DNA of 64,000 bases from Blattabacterium cuenoti (GCF_014252115.1 NZ_CP059211.1:310001-374000), one strand, 5' to 3'. Counted from the first letter of the stretch, positions 51,524 through 60,841 are shown. Made by a program: numbers and translations. Notes: generated by a model not told the origin, from the letters alone.

Positions 51524-52501
51524 ATGGAAATTATTTTAGAAAAAATAAAAGCTACCATAAAAAAAGAAATCAAAGAATTTGAAAGACAATTTTCGGATAC
51601 AATTAAAAACAATATTCCTATTATAAATAAAATTACTCATTATATCATTCACAGAAAAGGAAAATTAATTCGTCCTATATTTGTTTTTCTAATAGCCAAG
51701 ATGTTAGGAAACATACAAAAAAAAACTTATCATACAGCTTGTTTAATTGAGTTAATACATACAGCTACTTTAGTACATGACGATGTTATCGATAATAGTT
51801 CTCTTCGTAGAGGTACTTTTTCCATTAATGCTATATGGAAAAATAAAATAGCTGTTTTAATGGGAGATTATTTGCTTTCTAAAAGCCTTTTAATTGCAAC
51901 AGATAATAATTATTATGACTTACTAAAAATTGTATGTAAAACTATAAAAGATATGAGTCAAGGAGAATTATTACAAATAGAAAAATCTAAAAATTTAGAT
52001 ATTACTGAAAAAATTTACAATCAAATTATTTATCATAAAACAGCTAGTTTAATTGCAGCTTCTTGTGAAGCAGGAGCACGTTCAGTTAGTACAGATGAAA
52101 AAACCGCTTTAAAAATGAGAGAATTTGGAATTTTTACAGGCATAGCTTTTCAAATTAAAGATGATCTATTTGATTATGAAGAAAAAAATAATAATTTTAT
52201 AGGAAAACCTGTAGGGATAGATTTGAGAGAAAAAAAAATAACACTTCCTCTTATTTATGCTATAAAAAAAGCTTCTAAAAAAGATCAAAAATGTATACTA
52301 AATTATATAAGAAATTATGACGAAAAAAAAAGACATCAAATAATGGATTATGTAAAAAAATATGGAGGATTAGAATATGCTACTCAAAAAATGATTAAAT
52401 TTCGTAATAATGCATTAAAAATATTAGAATTTTATCCGGAAGGAAAGATTAAAGAAACATTAAAAATAATGGTAAATTTTGTTGTGGAAAGAAATCAATA
52501 A
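51524..52501 (+). CDS. Trans-polyprenyl diphosphate synthase
   Basis: A 325-residue head-to-tail prenyl synthase that extends allylic diphosphates with isopentenyl diphosphate. It has both aspartate-rich motifs: [15 protein letters not shown] (first) and [10 protein letters not shown] (second). GKLIRPIF is the substrate-binding start. Length and sequence fit the long-chain (hexa- to octaprenyl) group that makes the menaquinone side chain, but chain length cannot be fixed from sequence alone. topA begins 13 bases after its stop. Confidence 0.9.
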   Translation: MEIILEKIKATIKKEIKEFERQFSDTIKNNIPIINKITHYIIHRKGKLIRPIFVFLIAKMLGNIQKKTYHTACLIELIHTATLVHDDVIDNSSLRRGTFSINAIWKNKIAVLMGDYLLSKSLLIATDNNYYDLLKIVCKTIKDMSQGELLQIEKSKNLDITEKIYNQIIYHKTASLIAASCEAGARSVSTDEKTALKMREFGIFTGIAFQIKDDLFDYEEKNNNFIGKPVGIDLREKKITLPLIYAIKKASKKDQKCILNYIRNYDEKKRHQIMDYVKKYGGLEYATQKMIKFRNNALKILEFYPEGKIKETLKIMVNFVVERNQ

Positions 52502-52514
52502 ATTTAAACATATA

Positions 52515-54633
52515 ATGAAAAAAAATTTAGTAATAGTAGAATCCCCTACTAAAGCTCATACAATACAAACATTTCTTGGAAATAATTATTACGTGGTATC
52601 TAGTCATGGACATATTATTGATCTACCAGAGAAAGAAATAGGAATCAAGATTGAAGAAAATTTTAAACCTAATTATGTAATTCTATCTAAAAAAAAAAAT
52701 TTTTCAAAATCTTAAAAAACTAATAGAAACTCATGAAATCATCTGGTTAGCTTCAGATGAAGACCGTGAGGGGGAGTTTATAGCTTATCAAATTTACAAA
52801 ACATTTAACATTCCTGATCAAAAATATAGAAGAATTGTTTTTCACGAAATCACAAAAAATGCAATCTACAATGCTATAAAAAACCCAAGATTAATTGATT
52901 ATAATTTGGTTCATGCTCAACAAACTAGAAGAATTATAGACAGATTAGTAGGTTTTCAATTATCTCCTATTTTATGGAAAAAAATTAATACAGGTCTTTC
53001 TGCAGGAAGAGTTCAATCTGTAGCTGTAAAATTAATAGTAGAACAAGAAAAAAAAATACAAGATTTTATTCCTTCTCCAGTTTATCAAATAAGTGGAACA
53101 TTTATTAATACTAAAGAAAAGATAACTCTCAATGCTAAACTGGAAAAAAAAGTGGAAGATAAAGAAAAAATGAAAAACATTTTAACATTATGCATGAATA
53201 GTAGTTTTATAATTAAAAAAATTTCTACAAAACAGGAAAAAAAAAGTCCTCCTCTTCCATTCACAACTTCATCTCTACAACAAGAAGCTTATAGAAAACT
53301 AAACTATTCCATATCCAAAACAATGTTAATAGCTCAAAAATTATATGAAAAAGGATTTATTACATATATTAGAACGGATAGTACAAATTTATCAAAAAGT
53401 ATATTATTAGATATTAAAAATTTTATACTCTCTTTATATGGAAAAAAATATTTATTTATAAGAAAATTTTCAAAAAACAATAACCAATTATCTCAAGAAG
53501 CTCATGAAGCAATTCATCCTACTGTTATCAATTATGGTGAAGATTATCTAAAGAATTTAGATATTTTTCAAAAACGTCTTTATAAACTTATATGGAGCCG
53601 AACAGTTAAAGGACAAATGACAGATGCTATTTTTGAAAAAAAAGAAATTTATATTAAATCTTCTCATTTAGAAAATTTTTTCATTTGTATAAAAAAAACT
53701 GTTTTTTTTGATGGATTTATGAAAATTTCAAATGAAAGTAAAGAAGAAAAAAAAGATAAACATGATATTTTCTCAATAAAAAAAGGATCTTTTTTGGAAA
53801 AAAAAGAAATTATAGCCCAACAAATTGTAAAAGATCATATACAAAGATATAATGAAGCTAATTTGGTAAAAAAATTAGAGAAATTAGGAATAGGAAGGCC
53901 TTCTACTTATGTTCCCATAATTTCTACTATACAAAAAAGAAATTATGTTAATATACAAAAAATCTTAAAAAAAACTAAAATACGCGAAATTTTTTTTTTA
54001 AAAGGAAATTCAATTATTGAAAAAAATGATAAAATTATTGAAATAGAAAAAAGTAAATTTTATCCTACAGAAATAGGTATTTTAATTACTGATTTTTTAA
54101 AGAAAAATTTTGATGAAATAATAAATTATAATTTTACTTCAAATCTAGAAAAGAATTTTGATAAAATAGCTAAAGGGGAACAATCTTGGATTAAAACTCT
54201 TGAAAATTTCTATAATAAATTTTATAAAAAAATAAAATATGTGGAAAAAAATGTAAGTAAAATTTCTAAAGAACGTTTTTTGGGTAAGGATCCAAAATCT
54301 AAAAAAAAAATTTTTGCCAAAATAGCTAAATATGGACCTATCATACAAATGGGAGAATTTAAGAATAAAGAAAAACCAAAATTTTCTCCTTTATTAAACA
54401 AACAAAAAATAGAGGCAGTCTCTCTTACAGAAGCATTAAAAATGCTTGAGTTACCCAAACTACTAGGAATGTTCGAAAATAATGAAATTTATTTAAAAAT
54501 AAATAAGTACAATATTTACATTAAACATAACAATCAATCAATTCCCATTGATGAAAATATATTTTTTGATAATTCATTTAACTTAGAACAAGCTATAAAT
54601 ATTATAATCGAAAATAGAAATAAAAAAAATTAA
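52515..54633 (+). CDS. topA: DNA topoisomerase I, frameshifted at an 11-A tract
   Basis: TopA relaxes negative supercoils. From the ATG at 52515 the frame gives [20 protein letters not shown], the TOPRIM start, up to 11 A at 52689-52699, and then stops at 52713-52715. The protein resumes in the next frame as [28 protein letters not shown] (metal-binding acidic residues), [14 protein letters not shown] and [10 protein letters not shown] with the catalytic Tyr. One topoisomerase C-terminal repeat follows, to 54633. Deleting one A (or adding two) restores about 705 residues. The break lies inside the TOPRIM domain, so neither part alone can work. All catalytic residues on both sides are intact. 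Confidence 0.92.
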
Positions 54634-54663
54634 AGAATTTTATTTGATAAATAATTAGTTAAA

Positions 54664-55107
54664 TTAACTATCAAAATATCTTTGATTTAAATAAGTTGTT
54701 GGATAGGCTTGATCATGTCCTGTACGTTTAACATGATCTAAATATTTTGGTATATAAGATAACGCTTTTAATTTATCAGATAAAGACATCCGGTTCCATA
54801 TATTTTCAGCCATTCTTTTTTTTCCGACCTTGTATCTATAATCTGTCCAAAAACGGTTAAAAGATAAATCAGCAGGAATTTCTTCAATTGAAAAAGCTGC
54901 CCTAGAATTTTTCATTTTATTAATGATAGATTCATTATAAGGTAAGTATTTTCCTATCCATATATAATGTGATAAAGAAAGTCTTTTTGGAAAAATAATT
55001 TCTCTCAAAAAACCATTTAAATCATATTTAAATATGATATCCCCAGAAACTAAATTACTTCTAAATATATACTGTTTTCCTCTCATTATTATTGATTTCA
55101 TCAGCAT
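54664..55107 (-). CDS. Uncharacterised conserved Bacteroidota-type protein
   Basis: I do not recognise a characterised family. The 147-residue product is basic and has no signal peptide or membrane segment. The N-terminal half (about 15-75) looks beta-rich. The second half is helical, with DLSFNRFWTDYRYKVGKKRM, LSDKLKALSYIPKYLDH and the ending YPTTYLNQRYFDS. That ending resembles the P-x-T-W-L-N-x-x-R-W motif at the end of some phage replication initiation proteins, which may be coincidence. Three Met codons at residues 1, 3 and 8 leave the start open. A single-gene unit kept in a reduced genome, convergent with topA, it is likely functional. Confidence 0.7.
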   Translation of the reverse strand: MLMKSIIMRGKQYIFRSNLVSGDIIFKYDLNGFLREIIFPKRLSLSHYIWIGKYLPYNESIINKMKNSRAAFSIEEIPADLSFNRFWTDYRYKVGKKRMAENIWNRMSLSDKLKALSYIPKYLDHVKRTGHDQAYPTTYLNQRYFDS

Positions 55108-55144
55108 TAATTAATTCTTTTAATGCATTAAACTAACTTATGAA

Positions 55145-55186
55145 CTATACTCTATTCTTTTTTCTAGAATAGAATTCAAAGTATAG
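55145..55186. other. Imperfect hairpin in the intergenic region before rsmI
   Basis: Nested arms CTATACT/AGTATAG and CTATTCT/AGAATAG with a 7-base loop and a bulge on one side. It lies in a 243-base gap between two divergent genes, in which I see no gene. It may be a regulatory site or chance symmetry in AT-rich DNA. Confidence 0.3.
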
Positions 55187-55350
55187 AATGAAATTCTAAA
55201 TTTCAAAAAAAACATTTTACATGACCTAATTTATTATTACAAAAATTTTTATTTTAATAAAATAGCATAAATGAAAGTTATAATTTTTTTATCATAATAA
55301 TAAAAATATTAGATTTATTATAATATTGTTATTGTACAATTTATTTTAAT

Positions 55351-56013
55351 ATGTTATATATTGTTCCCACTCCTATAGGAAATTTAGAAGATTTTACATT
55401 CAGAGGTTTACGAATTTTAAAAGAAGTGGATTTAATTTTAGTTGAAAATTATAGATTTTCTAAAAAATTATTTGATTTTTATAATATTAAAAATAATACA
55501 AATAAATATCATATTTATAATGAACATAAAATAATTCCTTCTCTTATAAAGAAAATCAAAAAAGGAAAAAAGTTAGCTTTAATATCTAATGCTGGAACTC
55601 CAGGTATATCTGATCCAGGTTATTTACTTATTAGATCTTGTATAGAAGCATCCATTAAAATAGAATGTTTACCTGGACCTACAGCTTTTGTTCCAGCATT
55701 AGTTTGTTCAGGTTTATCTGCTAATGAATTTACCTTCATTGGTTTTCTATCCAAAAAAAAAAAAAGAATTAAACTAAACAATTTATCTAAAGAAAATAGA
55801 ACGATTATATTATATGAGTCTCCTCACAGGTTATTACAAACATTAAATGATATAAAATATTTCTTCGGTTCAAACAGAAATATTGTTATATGTAAAGAAA
55901 TATCTAAATATTTTCAAAATATATCAAGAGGAACCATAGAAAAAATGATTTTATACTATCAAAATATAAAAAAAATATTAGGAGAATATACAATTATTAT
56001 TGAAAAAATGTGA
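55351..56013 (+). CDS. rsmI: 16S rRNA 2'-O-methyltransferase RsmI (C1402)
   Basis: RsmI methylates the 2'-O of C1402 in the decoding centre with SAM. The 220-residue protein has YIVPTPIGNLEDFTFRGLRI, SNAGTPGISDPGY and ECLPGPTAFVPALVCSGL, the tetrapyrrole-methylase-type core. The usual AEDTR segment reads VENYR here, a change in a conserved position. A 13-A run at 55753-55765 is read in frame. It is shorter than E. coli RsmI (286 residues) at the C-terminus. It is tail to tail with asd, 5 bases apart. Confidence 0.92.
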   Translation: MLYIVPTPIGNLEDFTFRGLRILKEVDLILVENYRFSKKLFDFYNIKNNTNKYHIYNEHKIIPSLIKKIKKGKKLALISNAGTPGISDPGYLLIRSCIEASIKIECLPGPTAFVPALVCSGLSANEFTFIGFLSKKKKRIKLNNLSKENRTIILYESPHRLLQTLNDIKYFFGSNRNIVICKEISKYFQNISRGTIEKMILYYQNIKKILGEYTIIIEKM

Positions 56014-56018
56014 AATAA

Positions 56019-57008
56019 CTAAACATATTTTTTTTTTGTTAAATATTCTGCAATTTGAATAGCATTAGTAGCTGCACCTTTACGAAGATTATCTGCTACT
56101 ATCCAAATGTTTATGGAATTTTCAAATGAAAAATCTTTTCGTATTCTACCAACAAAAATTTCGTCTTTTCCATGAGCATATAATGGCATTGGATAAATAT
56201 TTTTTTTTGGAAAATCTTGAACTATTATTCCTTTTGTTTTGGATAAAATATCATGTATACGATTTACATTAGGTTTTTTTCTAAATGTTACATTTACACT
56301 TTCTGAATGTCCCCCTATAACGGGAACACGTACAGCGGTAGCTGTTATTGCTATACTATAATCATTTATAATTTTTTTTGTTTCATTTATTAACTTCATT
56401 TCTTCTAAAGTATATCCATGATCTGTAAAATGATCACAATGAGGTAAAACATTCTGATAAATAGAATACGGATATATTTTATAAGAATAATCCCCATTTT
56501 TTTCTTGATGTAATTGATCTAAAGCTTTTTTTCCAGTACCTGTTACAGACTGATAAGTTGAAATAATAACTCTTTTTATTTTATACTCTATATGTAATGG
56601 AAACAACACCATAACTAATTGTATTGTAGAACAATTTGGATTTGCAATAATTTTATCTTGTTTAGATAGGGAAAAAGCGTTGATTTCAGGAACAATTAAT
56701 TTTTTTCTAGAATCCATTCTCCAAGCAGATGAATTATCTACAACTGTAGATCCTATATTTGAAAACTTTGGAGCCCATTCTTTTGATATATCAGATCCTG
56801 CTGAAAATAAAACAATATTAGGTTTTTTTAAAAATAAATCATATATACTCAAAATTTTATATTCTTGTTTTTTAAAACAAATTTTTTTTCCGATAGATCT
56901 TTCAGAAGCAGAAAGATACAATTCTTTTAATGGGAAATTTCTTTCTTCTAAAAGATTAATCATTACACGACCTACCATCCCCGTAACACCTACTATACCT
57001 AATTTCAT
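56019..57008 (-). CDS. asd: Aspartate-semialdehyde dehydrogenase
   Basis: Asd reduces aspartyl phosphate to the semialdehyde, the branch point to lysine (through lysA in this window), diaminopimelate, threonine and methionine. The 329-residue protein starts GIVGVTGMVGRVMINLL (NADP loop). It has SAGSDISKEWAPKF, the catalytic Cys in NPNCSTIQLVM, and VPVIGGHSESVNV. Length and motifs are normal. It is divergent from gmk, 59 bases apart. Confidence 0.96.
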   Translation of the reverse strand: MKLGIVGVTGMVGRVMINLLEERNFPLKELYLSASERSIGKKICFKKQEYKILSIYDLFLKKPNIVLFSAGSDISKEWAPKFSNIGSTVVDNSSAWRMDSRKKLIVPEINAFSLSKQDKIIANPNCSTIQLVMVLFPLHIEYKIKRVIISTYQSVTGTGKKALDQLHQEKNGDYSYKIYPYSIYQNVLPHCDHFTDHGYTLEEMKLINETKKIINDYSIAITATAVRVPVIGGHSESVNVTFRKKPNVNRIHDILSKTKGIIVQDFPKKNIYPMPLYAHGKDEIFVGRIRKDFSFENSINIWIVADNLRKGAATNAIQIAEYLTKKKYV

Positions 57009-57067
57009 TTCATATGAATTTTTTATAAAAACTTAATTTTCCATAAAGTTAAAGTTATGGCAAAATA

Positions 57068-57655
57068 ATGAAAAAAGGAAAAATGATTATTTTATCAGGT
57101 CCTTCTGGATCTGGAAAAACAACTATTTCACATTGTTTACTTTCAGAAGTTCCAAAATTAAAATTTTCTGTTTCATGTACTACAAGATCAATTCGAAACA
57201 ATGAAATACATGGAAAAGATTACTATTTTTTGTCTACAAACTCTTTTATTTCTAAAATAAAAAAGAGTCAATTTGCAGAATGGGAAGAAGTTTATCCCAA
57301 TTTATTTTACGGAACTTTAAAAAATGAAATTTTCCAAATTTGGAAATCTAATCAACATATTTTATTCGATATAGATGTGAAAGGAGGATTAAATTTAAAA
57401 AGAAAATACCCTAATAATTCTTTATCTATATTTATAATGGTAAATTCTATAAAGACTTTAAAAGAAAGGTTAACTAAAAGATATTACAAAAATTCAGAAG
57501 AAAATAAAAAAAATATAAATATTCGTGTAAATAAGGCTAAAGAAGAAAATAAATTTGCAAATTTATTTGATTTTGTTTTATTAAATGTTGATTTGTTTCA
57601 AGCAAAAAAAAAAGCTATTCAAATAGTATCTAATTTCATTTATGAAAATAAATAA
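57068..57655 (+). CDS. gmk: Guanylate kinase
   Basis: Gmk phosphorylates GMP to GDP. The 195-residue protein has the P-loop LSGPSGSGKTT, SCTTRSIRNNEIHGKDYYF for GMP binding, and FDIDVKGGLNLK. The length is that of the family. The stop is 4 bases from a tRNA-like locus on the other strand. Confidence 0.96.
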   Translation: MKKGKMIILSGPSGSGKTTISHCLLSEVPKLKFSVSCTTRSIRNNEIHGKDYYFLSTNSFISKIKKSQFAEWEEVYPNLFYGTLKNEIFQIWKSNQHILFDIDVKGGLNLKRKYPNNSLSIFIMVNSIKTLKERLTKRYYKNSEENKKNINIRVNKAKEENKFANLFDFVLLNVDLFQAKKKAIQIVSNFIYENK

Positions 57656-57659
57656 CAAT

Positions 57660-57734
57660 CGTGGTTGACTGGACTTGAACCACAGTAATCACACGCTCCA
57701 GACCTCTATTCCAAACCAACTGAGTTACATCTTC
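57660..57734 (-). other. tRNA-like locus with mismatched helices
   Basis: A 75-base stretch, about half G+C, lies between gmk and tRNA-Asn on the minus strand. It divides exactly into tRNA parts: TA at 8-9, a D loop with GG, loop CTGGAGC, a five-base variable region, T loop TTCAAGT, and a discriminator G. Each helix, however, has mismatches: acceptor GAAGATG/CAACCAC (4 of 7 pairs), D stem ACTC/GAAT (3 of 4), anticodon stem GAGGT/GTGTG (at most 3 of 5 with G-T pairs), T stem TGTGG/CCAGT (3 of 5). The loop would read GGA, a serine anticodon, yet there is no long variable arm. It could be a decaying tRNA or another structured RNA. Confidence 0.55.
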
Positions 57735-57742
57735 CGTAATAA

Positions 57743-57816
57743 CTCCTCAGGCTGGATTCGAACCAGCGACACCCTGATTAACAGTCAGGTGCTCTAACCA
57801 ACTGAGCTACTGAGGA
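57743..57816 (-). tRNA. tRNA-Asn (GUU)
   Basis: A 74-base cloverleaf: acceptor TCCTCAG/CTGAGGA with discriminator G, anticodon stem CCTGA/TCAGG and loop CTGTTAA with anticodon GTT, T loop TTCGAAT. Its first 10 bases overlap the end of rpiB on the same strand. Confidence 0.97.
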
Positions 57817-58247
57817 TTTTTAGGTATTTTTTCTATTCTTATTTTATGTCTACCACCTTCAAATTTTGTTTCCAAAAATATTTTCACAATATCCATAATT
57901 TTACTTTTATCTACAAAACGCGCTGGTAAACTAATGATATTAGCATTATTATGTTTTCTCGCCAAAATAGCAATTTCTTTCTTCCATACTAAAGCTGCAC
58001 GAATATTTTGATATTTATTAGCTGTCATAGCTGCTCCATTTCCACTTCCACATATGATAATTCCAAAATTAGCCTTTCCTCTATTCACAAATTCTGCTGT
58101 AGGATGAATAAAATCAGGATAATCAACTTTTTTACCGTATTCAGAATATCCAAAATCTATAATTTTATGTCCTTTTTCAATTAAAAAATTGTTTATCGAA
58201 TATTTATAATAAATTCCTGTATGATCAGATCCTATTGCTATTATCAT
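57807..58247 (-). CDS. rpiB: Ribose 5-phosphate isomerase B, stop codon inside tRNA-Asn
   Basis: RpiB interconverts ribose 5-phosphate and ribulose 5-phosphate; ribulose 5-phosphate is also the RibB substrate. The 146-residue protein shows IGSDHTGIYYKYSI, the catalytic Cys in IICGSGNGAAMTANK, and ARKHNNANIISLPARF. The last two codons and the TAG stop (57807-57809) lie in the 5' end of tRNA-Asn, an overlap of 10 bases on the same strand. It is divergent from pgk. Confidence 0.94.
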   Translation of the reverse strand: MIIAIGSDHTGIYYKYSINNFLIEKGHKIIDFGYSEYGKKVDYPDFIHPTAEFVNRGKANFGIIICGSGNGAAMTANKYQNIRAALVWKKEIAILARKHNNANIISLPARFVDKSKIMDIVKIFLETKFEGGRHKIRIEKIPKNPQ

Positions 58248-58404
58248 TCACAATTCACATTTTAAGCACAATAAAATAGAATAAATAAACAAGGAAAACC
58301 TAGTAAAACCAAGAAACATAAATATACATTAAATACATTTAAATTTAAATTAAAAAAATAAATTTAGTAAGTTTGTAAACTTGGTTTTTGATCTTATTTT
58401 ATTT

Positions 58405-59604
58405 GTGAAAAAAATAAAAACTATTGATGATTTTAATTTTGAAAATCAAACCGCTTTAATAAGAGTTGATTTTAATGTTCCTGTAAATAAATTTTTTGAA
58501 ATTACAGATGATACACGTATTAGATATAGTATTCCTACTATTAAAAAAATTTTTTCTGATAAAGGAAAAATTGTTCTTATTTCTCATTTTAAAAGACCAA
58601 AAGGGATTTTTCGTAAAGAACATTCTATCAAATTTTTATCAGACCATCTATCTAAAAAACTAAAAATTTCTGTTAACTTTTGTGAAGTTTGTGTAGGAAA
58701 AACTGTAATAGAAAAAGTTAATGCATTAAAACCTGGAGAAATTTTATTATTGGAAAATCTTCGTTTTTATAAAGAAGAAGAAAAAGAAGATCATAATTTT
58801 GCTTATGAATTGTCGAAATTGGGAAATATCTATGTTAATGATGCTTTTGGAGTTGTTCATCGTAAACATGCTTCTATCACTATTCTTCCAAAATTTTTTA
58901 AACAAAAAAAATGTATTGGTTTTCTTATGAAAAAGGAAATACAATACTTAAACCAATTTTTACATGGAAAAGGAAAAAAACCTATTACTGTATTGCTAGG
59001 AGGAGCAAAAATTTCTTCTAAAATAGAGATTATTGAAAATTTTATTAAGTTTGCAGATTCTATTTTAATAGGAGGAGGAATGTCTTATCCTATTGTGAAA
59101 ATAAAAGGAGGAAGAGTAGGAGATTCTATGATAGAAAAAAATCAAAAATTTGAAAAAATATTGAAAAAAATTTTGTATAAATATCAAAATATTATACACT
59201 TACCAGATGATGTAATAGTTGCTGACTCATTCAAAAATGAAGCTAATACTAAAATTGTGTCTATTTATTCCATTCCGGATGGATGGATGGGTTTAGATAT
59301 AGGTCCTTCTTCCATAAAAAATTTCTGTAAAATTATAAAAAAATCAGGATCTATTTTTTGGAATGGACCTGTAGGTGTTTTTGAATTTTCAAATTTTTCT
59401 TTAGGAACTAAATCAATGGCAAAAGCAATTGCAAATGCAACTGAAAAAGGAGCTTTTTCTTTAGTAGGAGGCGGAGATTCTCTTGCTTCATTAAAAATGG
59501 GAAACTACGAAAAAAAAATAAGCTATTTATCTACTGGAGGAGGATCTATGTTGTATTATTTGAATAATAAAACTCTTCCAGGAATAGAAGCAATAATATC
59601 ATAA
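58405..59604 (+). CDS. pgk: Phosphoglycerate kinase
   Basis: Pgk transfers phosphate from 1,3-bisphosphoglycerate to ADP in glycolysis. The GTG at 58405 is preferred as start, giving (V/M)KKIKTIDDFNFENQTALIR and 399 residues as usual in the family; a TTG eight codons upstream keeps the frame open but adds an unusual hydrophobic leader. RVDFNVPVN, HFKRPKG, LLENLRFYKEEE, NDAFGVVHRKHAS and GGGDSLASLK cover the substrate and nucleotide sites. Confidence 0.95.
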   Translation: MKKIKTIDDFNFENQTALIRVDFNVPVNKFFEITDDTRIRYSIPTIKKIFSDKGKIVLISHFKRPKGIFRKEHSIKFLSDHLSKKLKISVNFCEVCVGKTVIEKVNALKPGEILLLENLRFYKEEEKEDHNFAYELSKLGNIYVNDAFGVVHRKHASITILPKFFKQKKCIGFLMKKEIQYLNQFLHGKGKKPITVLLGGAKISSKIEIIENFIKFADSILIGGGMSYPIVKIKGGRVGDSMIEKNQKFEKILKKILYKYQNIIHLPDDVIVADSFKNEANTKIVSIYSIPDGWMGLDIGPSSIKNFCKIIKKSGSIFWNGPVGVFEFSNFSLGTKSMAKAIANATEKGAFSLVGGGDSLASLKMGNYEKKISYLSTGGGSMLYYLNNKTLPGIEAIIS

Positions 59605-59680
59605 ATACCACAATCAATATTAAATTAATTAACAAGATTTTTTTTAATTATATTTGTTTACTTGAAATAAATAATTAAAT

Positions 59681-60295
59681 ATGTCATTTAAACTTCCAAA
59701 ATTATTTTATTCATATCATGATTTTGAACCTTATATAGATAGAAAAACTATGGATATTCATTACAATAAGCATCACAATGCTTATACTAACAATCTAAAT
59801 AAGGCCATTTCAAATACAAATATGGAAAATTTTTCTATAGAAGAAATTTTGAAAAGAGCTCATATTGAATCTTCAACAATACGTAATAATAGCGGTGGTT
59901 TTTATAACCATAATCTTTTTTGGAATATATTAATTCCTCATACAAAATATACTAATCTAAGTGAAAGTTTGAATAATCTTTTTCAAAGAAATTTTAATTC
60001 TTTTGATTCTTTCAAAGAATCTTTTTCTAAAATTGCAGCTAATCATTTTGGTTCTGGATGGATTTGGTTATGTGTAAAAGAAAAAAAATTAACAATTTGT
60101 TCGACAGTAAATCAGGATAATCCTCTTATGAATGGTATAGGTTGTGAAGGTATTCCAATATTAGGATTAGATGTTTGGGAACACGCTTATTATTTACAAT
60201 ACCAAAATCGTCGTTTAGATTATATTTCTTCTTTTTGGAACATTGTAAATTGGACGAAAGTGGAAGAAAACTATAAAAAAGCTATAAAAAAGTAA
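59681..60295 (+). CDS. sodA: Superoxide dismutase (Fe/Mn)
   Basis: A 204-residue cytoplasmic Fe/Mn superoxide dismutase. Metal ligands are visible: His in MDIHYNKHH, His in GGFYNHNLFW, and Asp and His in LDVWEHAYYLQYQNRR. GSGWIWLC is the core strand. Fe versus Mn use cannot be decided by eye. It lies 76 bases after pgk and 9 before folB on the same strand; MntH may supply manganese. Confidence 0.95.
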   Translation: MSFKLPKLFYSYHDFEPYIDRKTMDIHYNKHHNAYTNNLNKAISNTNMENFSIEEILKRAHIESSTIRNNSGGFYNHNLFWNILIPHTKYTNLSESLNNLFQRNFNSFDSFKESFSKIAANHFGSGWIWLCVKEKKLTICSTVNQDNPLMNGIGCEGIPILGLDVWEHAYYLQYQNRRLDYISSFWNIVNWTKVEENYKKAIKK

Positions 60296-60304
60296 TATTT
60301 TTTA

Positions 60305-60661
60305 ATGGGGAAAATTATATTAGAGAATATTAAATTACTTGGATTTCATGGATGCATGTCAGAAGAAAAATATGTTGGATCTTATTATACAATTAATATA
60401 GAAGTTGAATTTGACTTTTATCAAGCGTCTGTCAGTGATAATTTAACTCAAACTATTAATTATGTAGATTTATATTGCATTGTAAAAGAAGAAATGAAAA
60501 TTAATTCTAAATTGATTGAACATTTAGCACAAAGAATAATCCAAAAAATTATAAAAAAATATAAAAAACCTTTAATCAAACATACAAAAGTTAAAATCTG
60601 TAAAGAAAACCCTCCATTACAAGGGAATGTAGATAGAGTTTGTGTTATTTTAGATAATTAA
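60305..60661 (+). CDS. folB: Dihydroneopterin aldolase
   Basis: FolB cleaves dihydroneopterin in folate synthesis. The 118-residue protein has LENIKLLGFHGCMSEEKYVG, INYVDLYCIVKEEM, LIEHLAQRII with the catalytic region, and KVKICKENPPLQG. The length is normal. tRNA-Cys follows 29 bases on. MnmE is another user of folate in this window. Confidence 0.93.
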   Translation: MGKIILENIKLLGFHGCMSEEKYVGSYYTINIEVEFDFYQASVSDNLTQTINYVDLYCIVKEEMKINSKLIEHLAQRIIQKIIKKYKKPLIKHTKVKICKENPPLQGNVDRVCVILDN

Positions 60662-60690
60662 TTAATTGTTTTTATATTTTTTTAATTAAT

Positions 60691-60761
60691 GGCACTGTGG
60701 CCGAATGGATAGGCAGAGGTCTGCAAAACCTTTTACAGCGGTTCGATTCCGCTCTGTGCCT
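60691..60761 (+). tRNA. tRNA-Cys (GCA)
   Basis: A 71-base tRNA: acceptor GGCACTG against CTGTGCC with one T-T mismatch at the sixth pair, discriminator T. Anticodon stem AGGT and ACCT hold the loop with anticodon GCA; T stem AGCGG/CCGCT with loop TTCGATT. CCA is not encoded. Confidence 0.95.
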
Positions 60762-60841
60762 TTTTCTACTTTTTTTATATTAATTTTCTGCATAAATTTA
60801 CACTCTTAAAATCAACAAACTAACTCTATTGTAAAATAAGG

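Noticed and set aside
58381..58404. TTG start eight codons upstream for pgk
   Set aside because: Adds a hydrophobic leader not seen in the family; the GTG at 58405 fits better.
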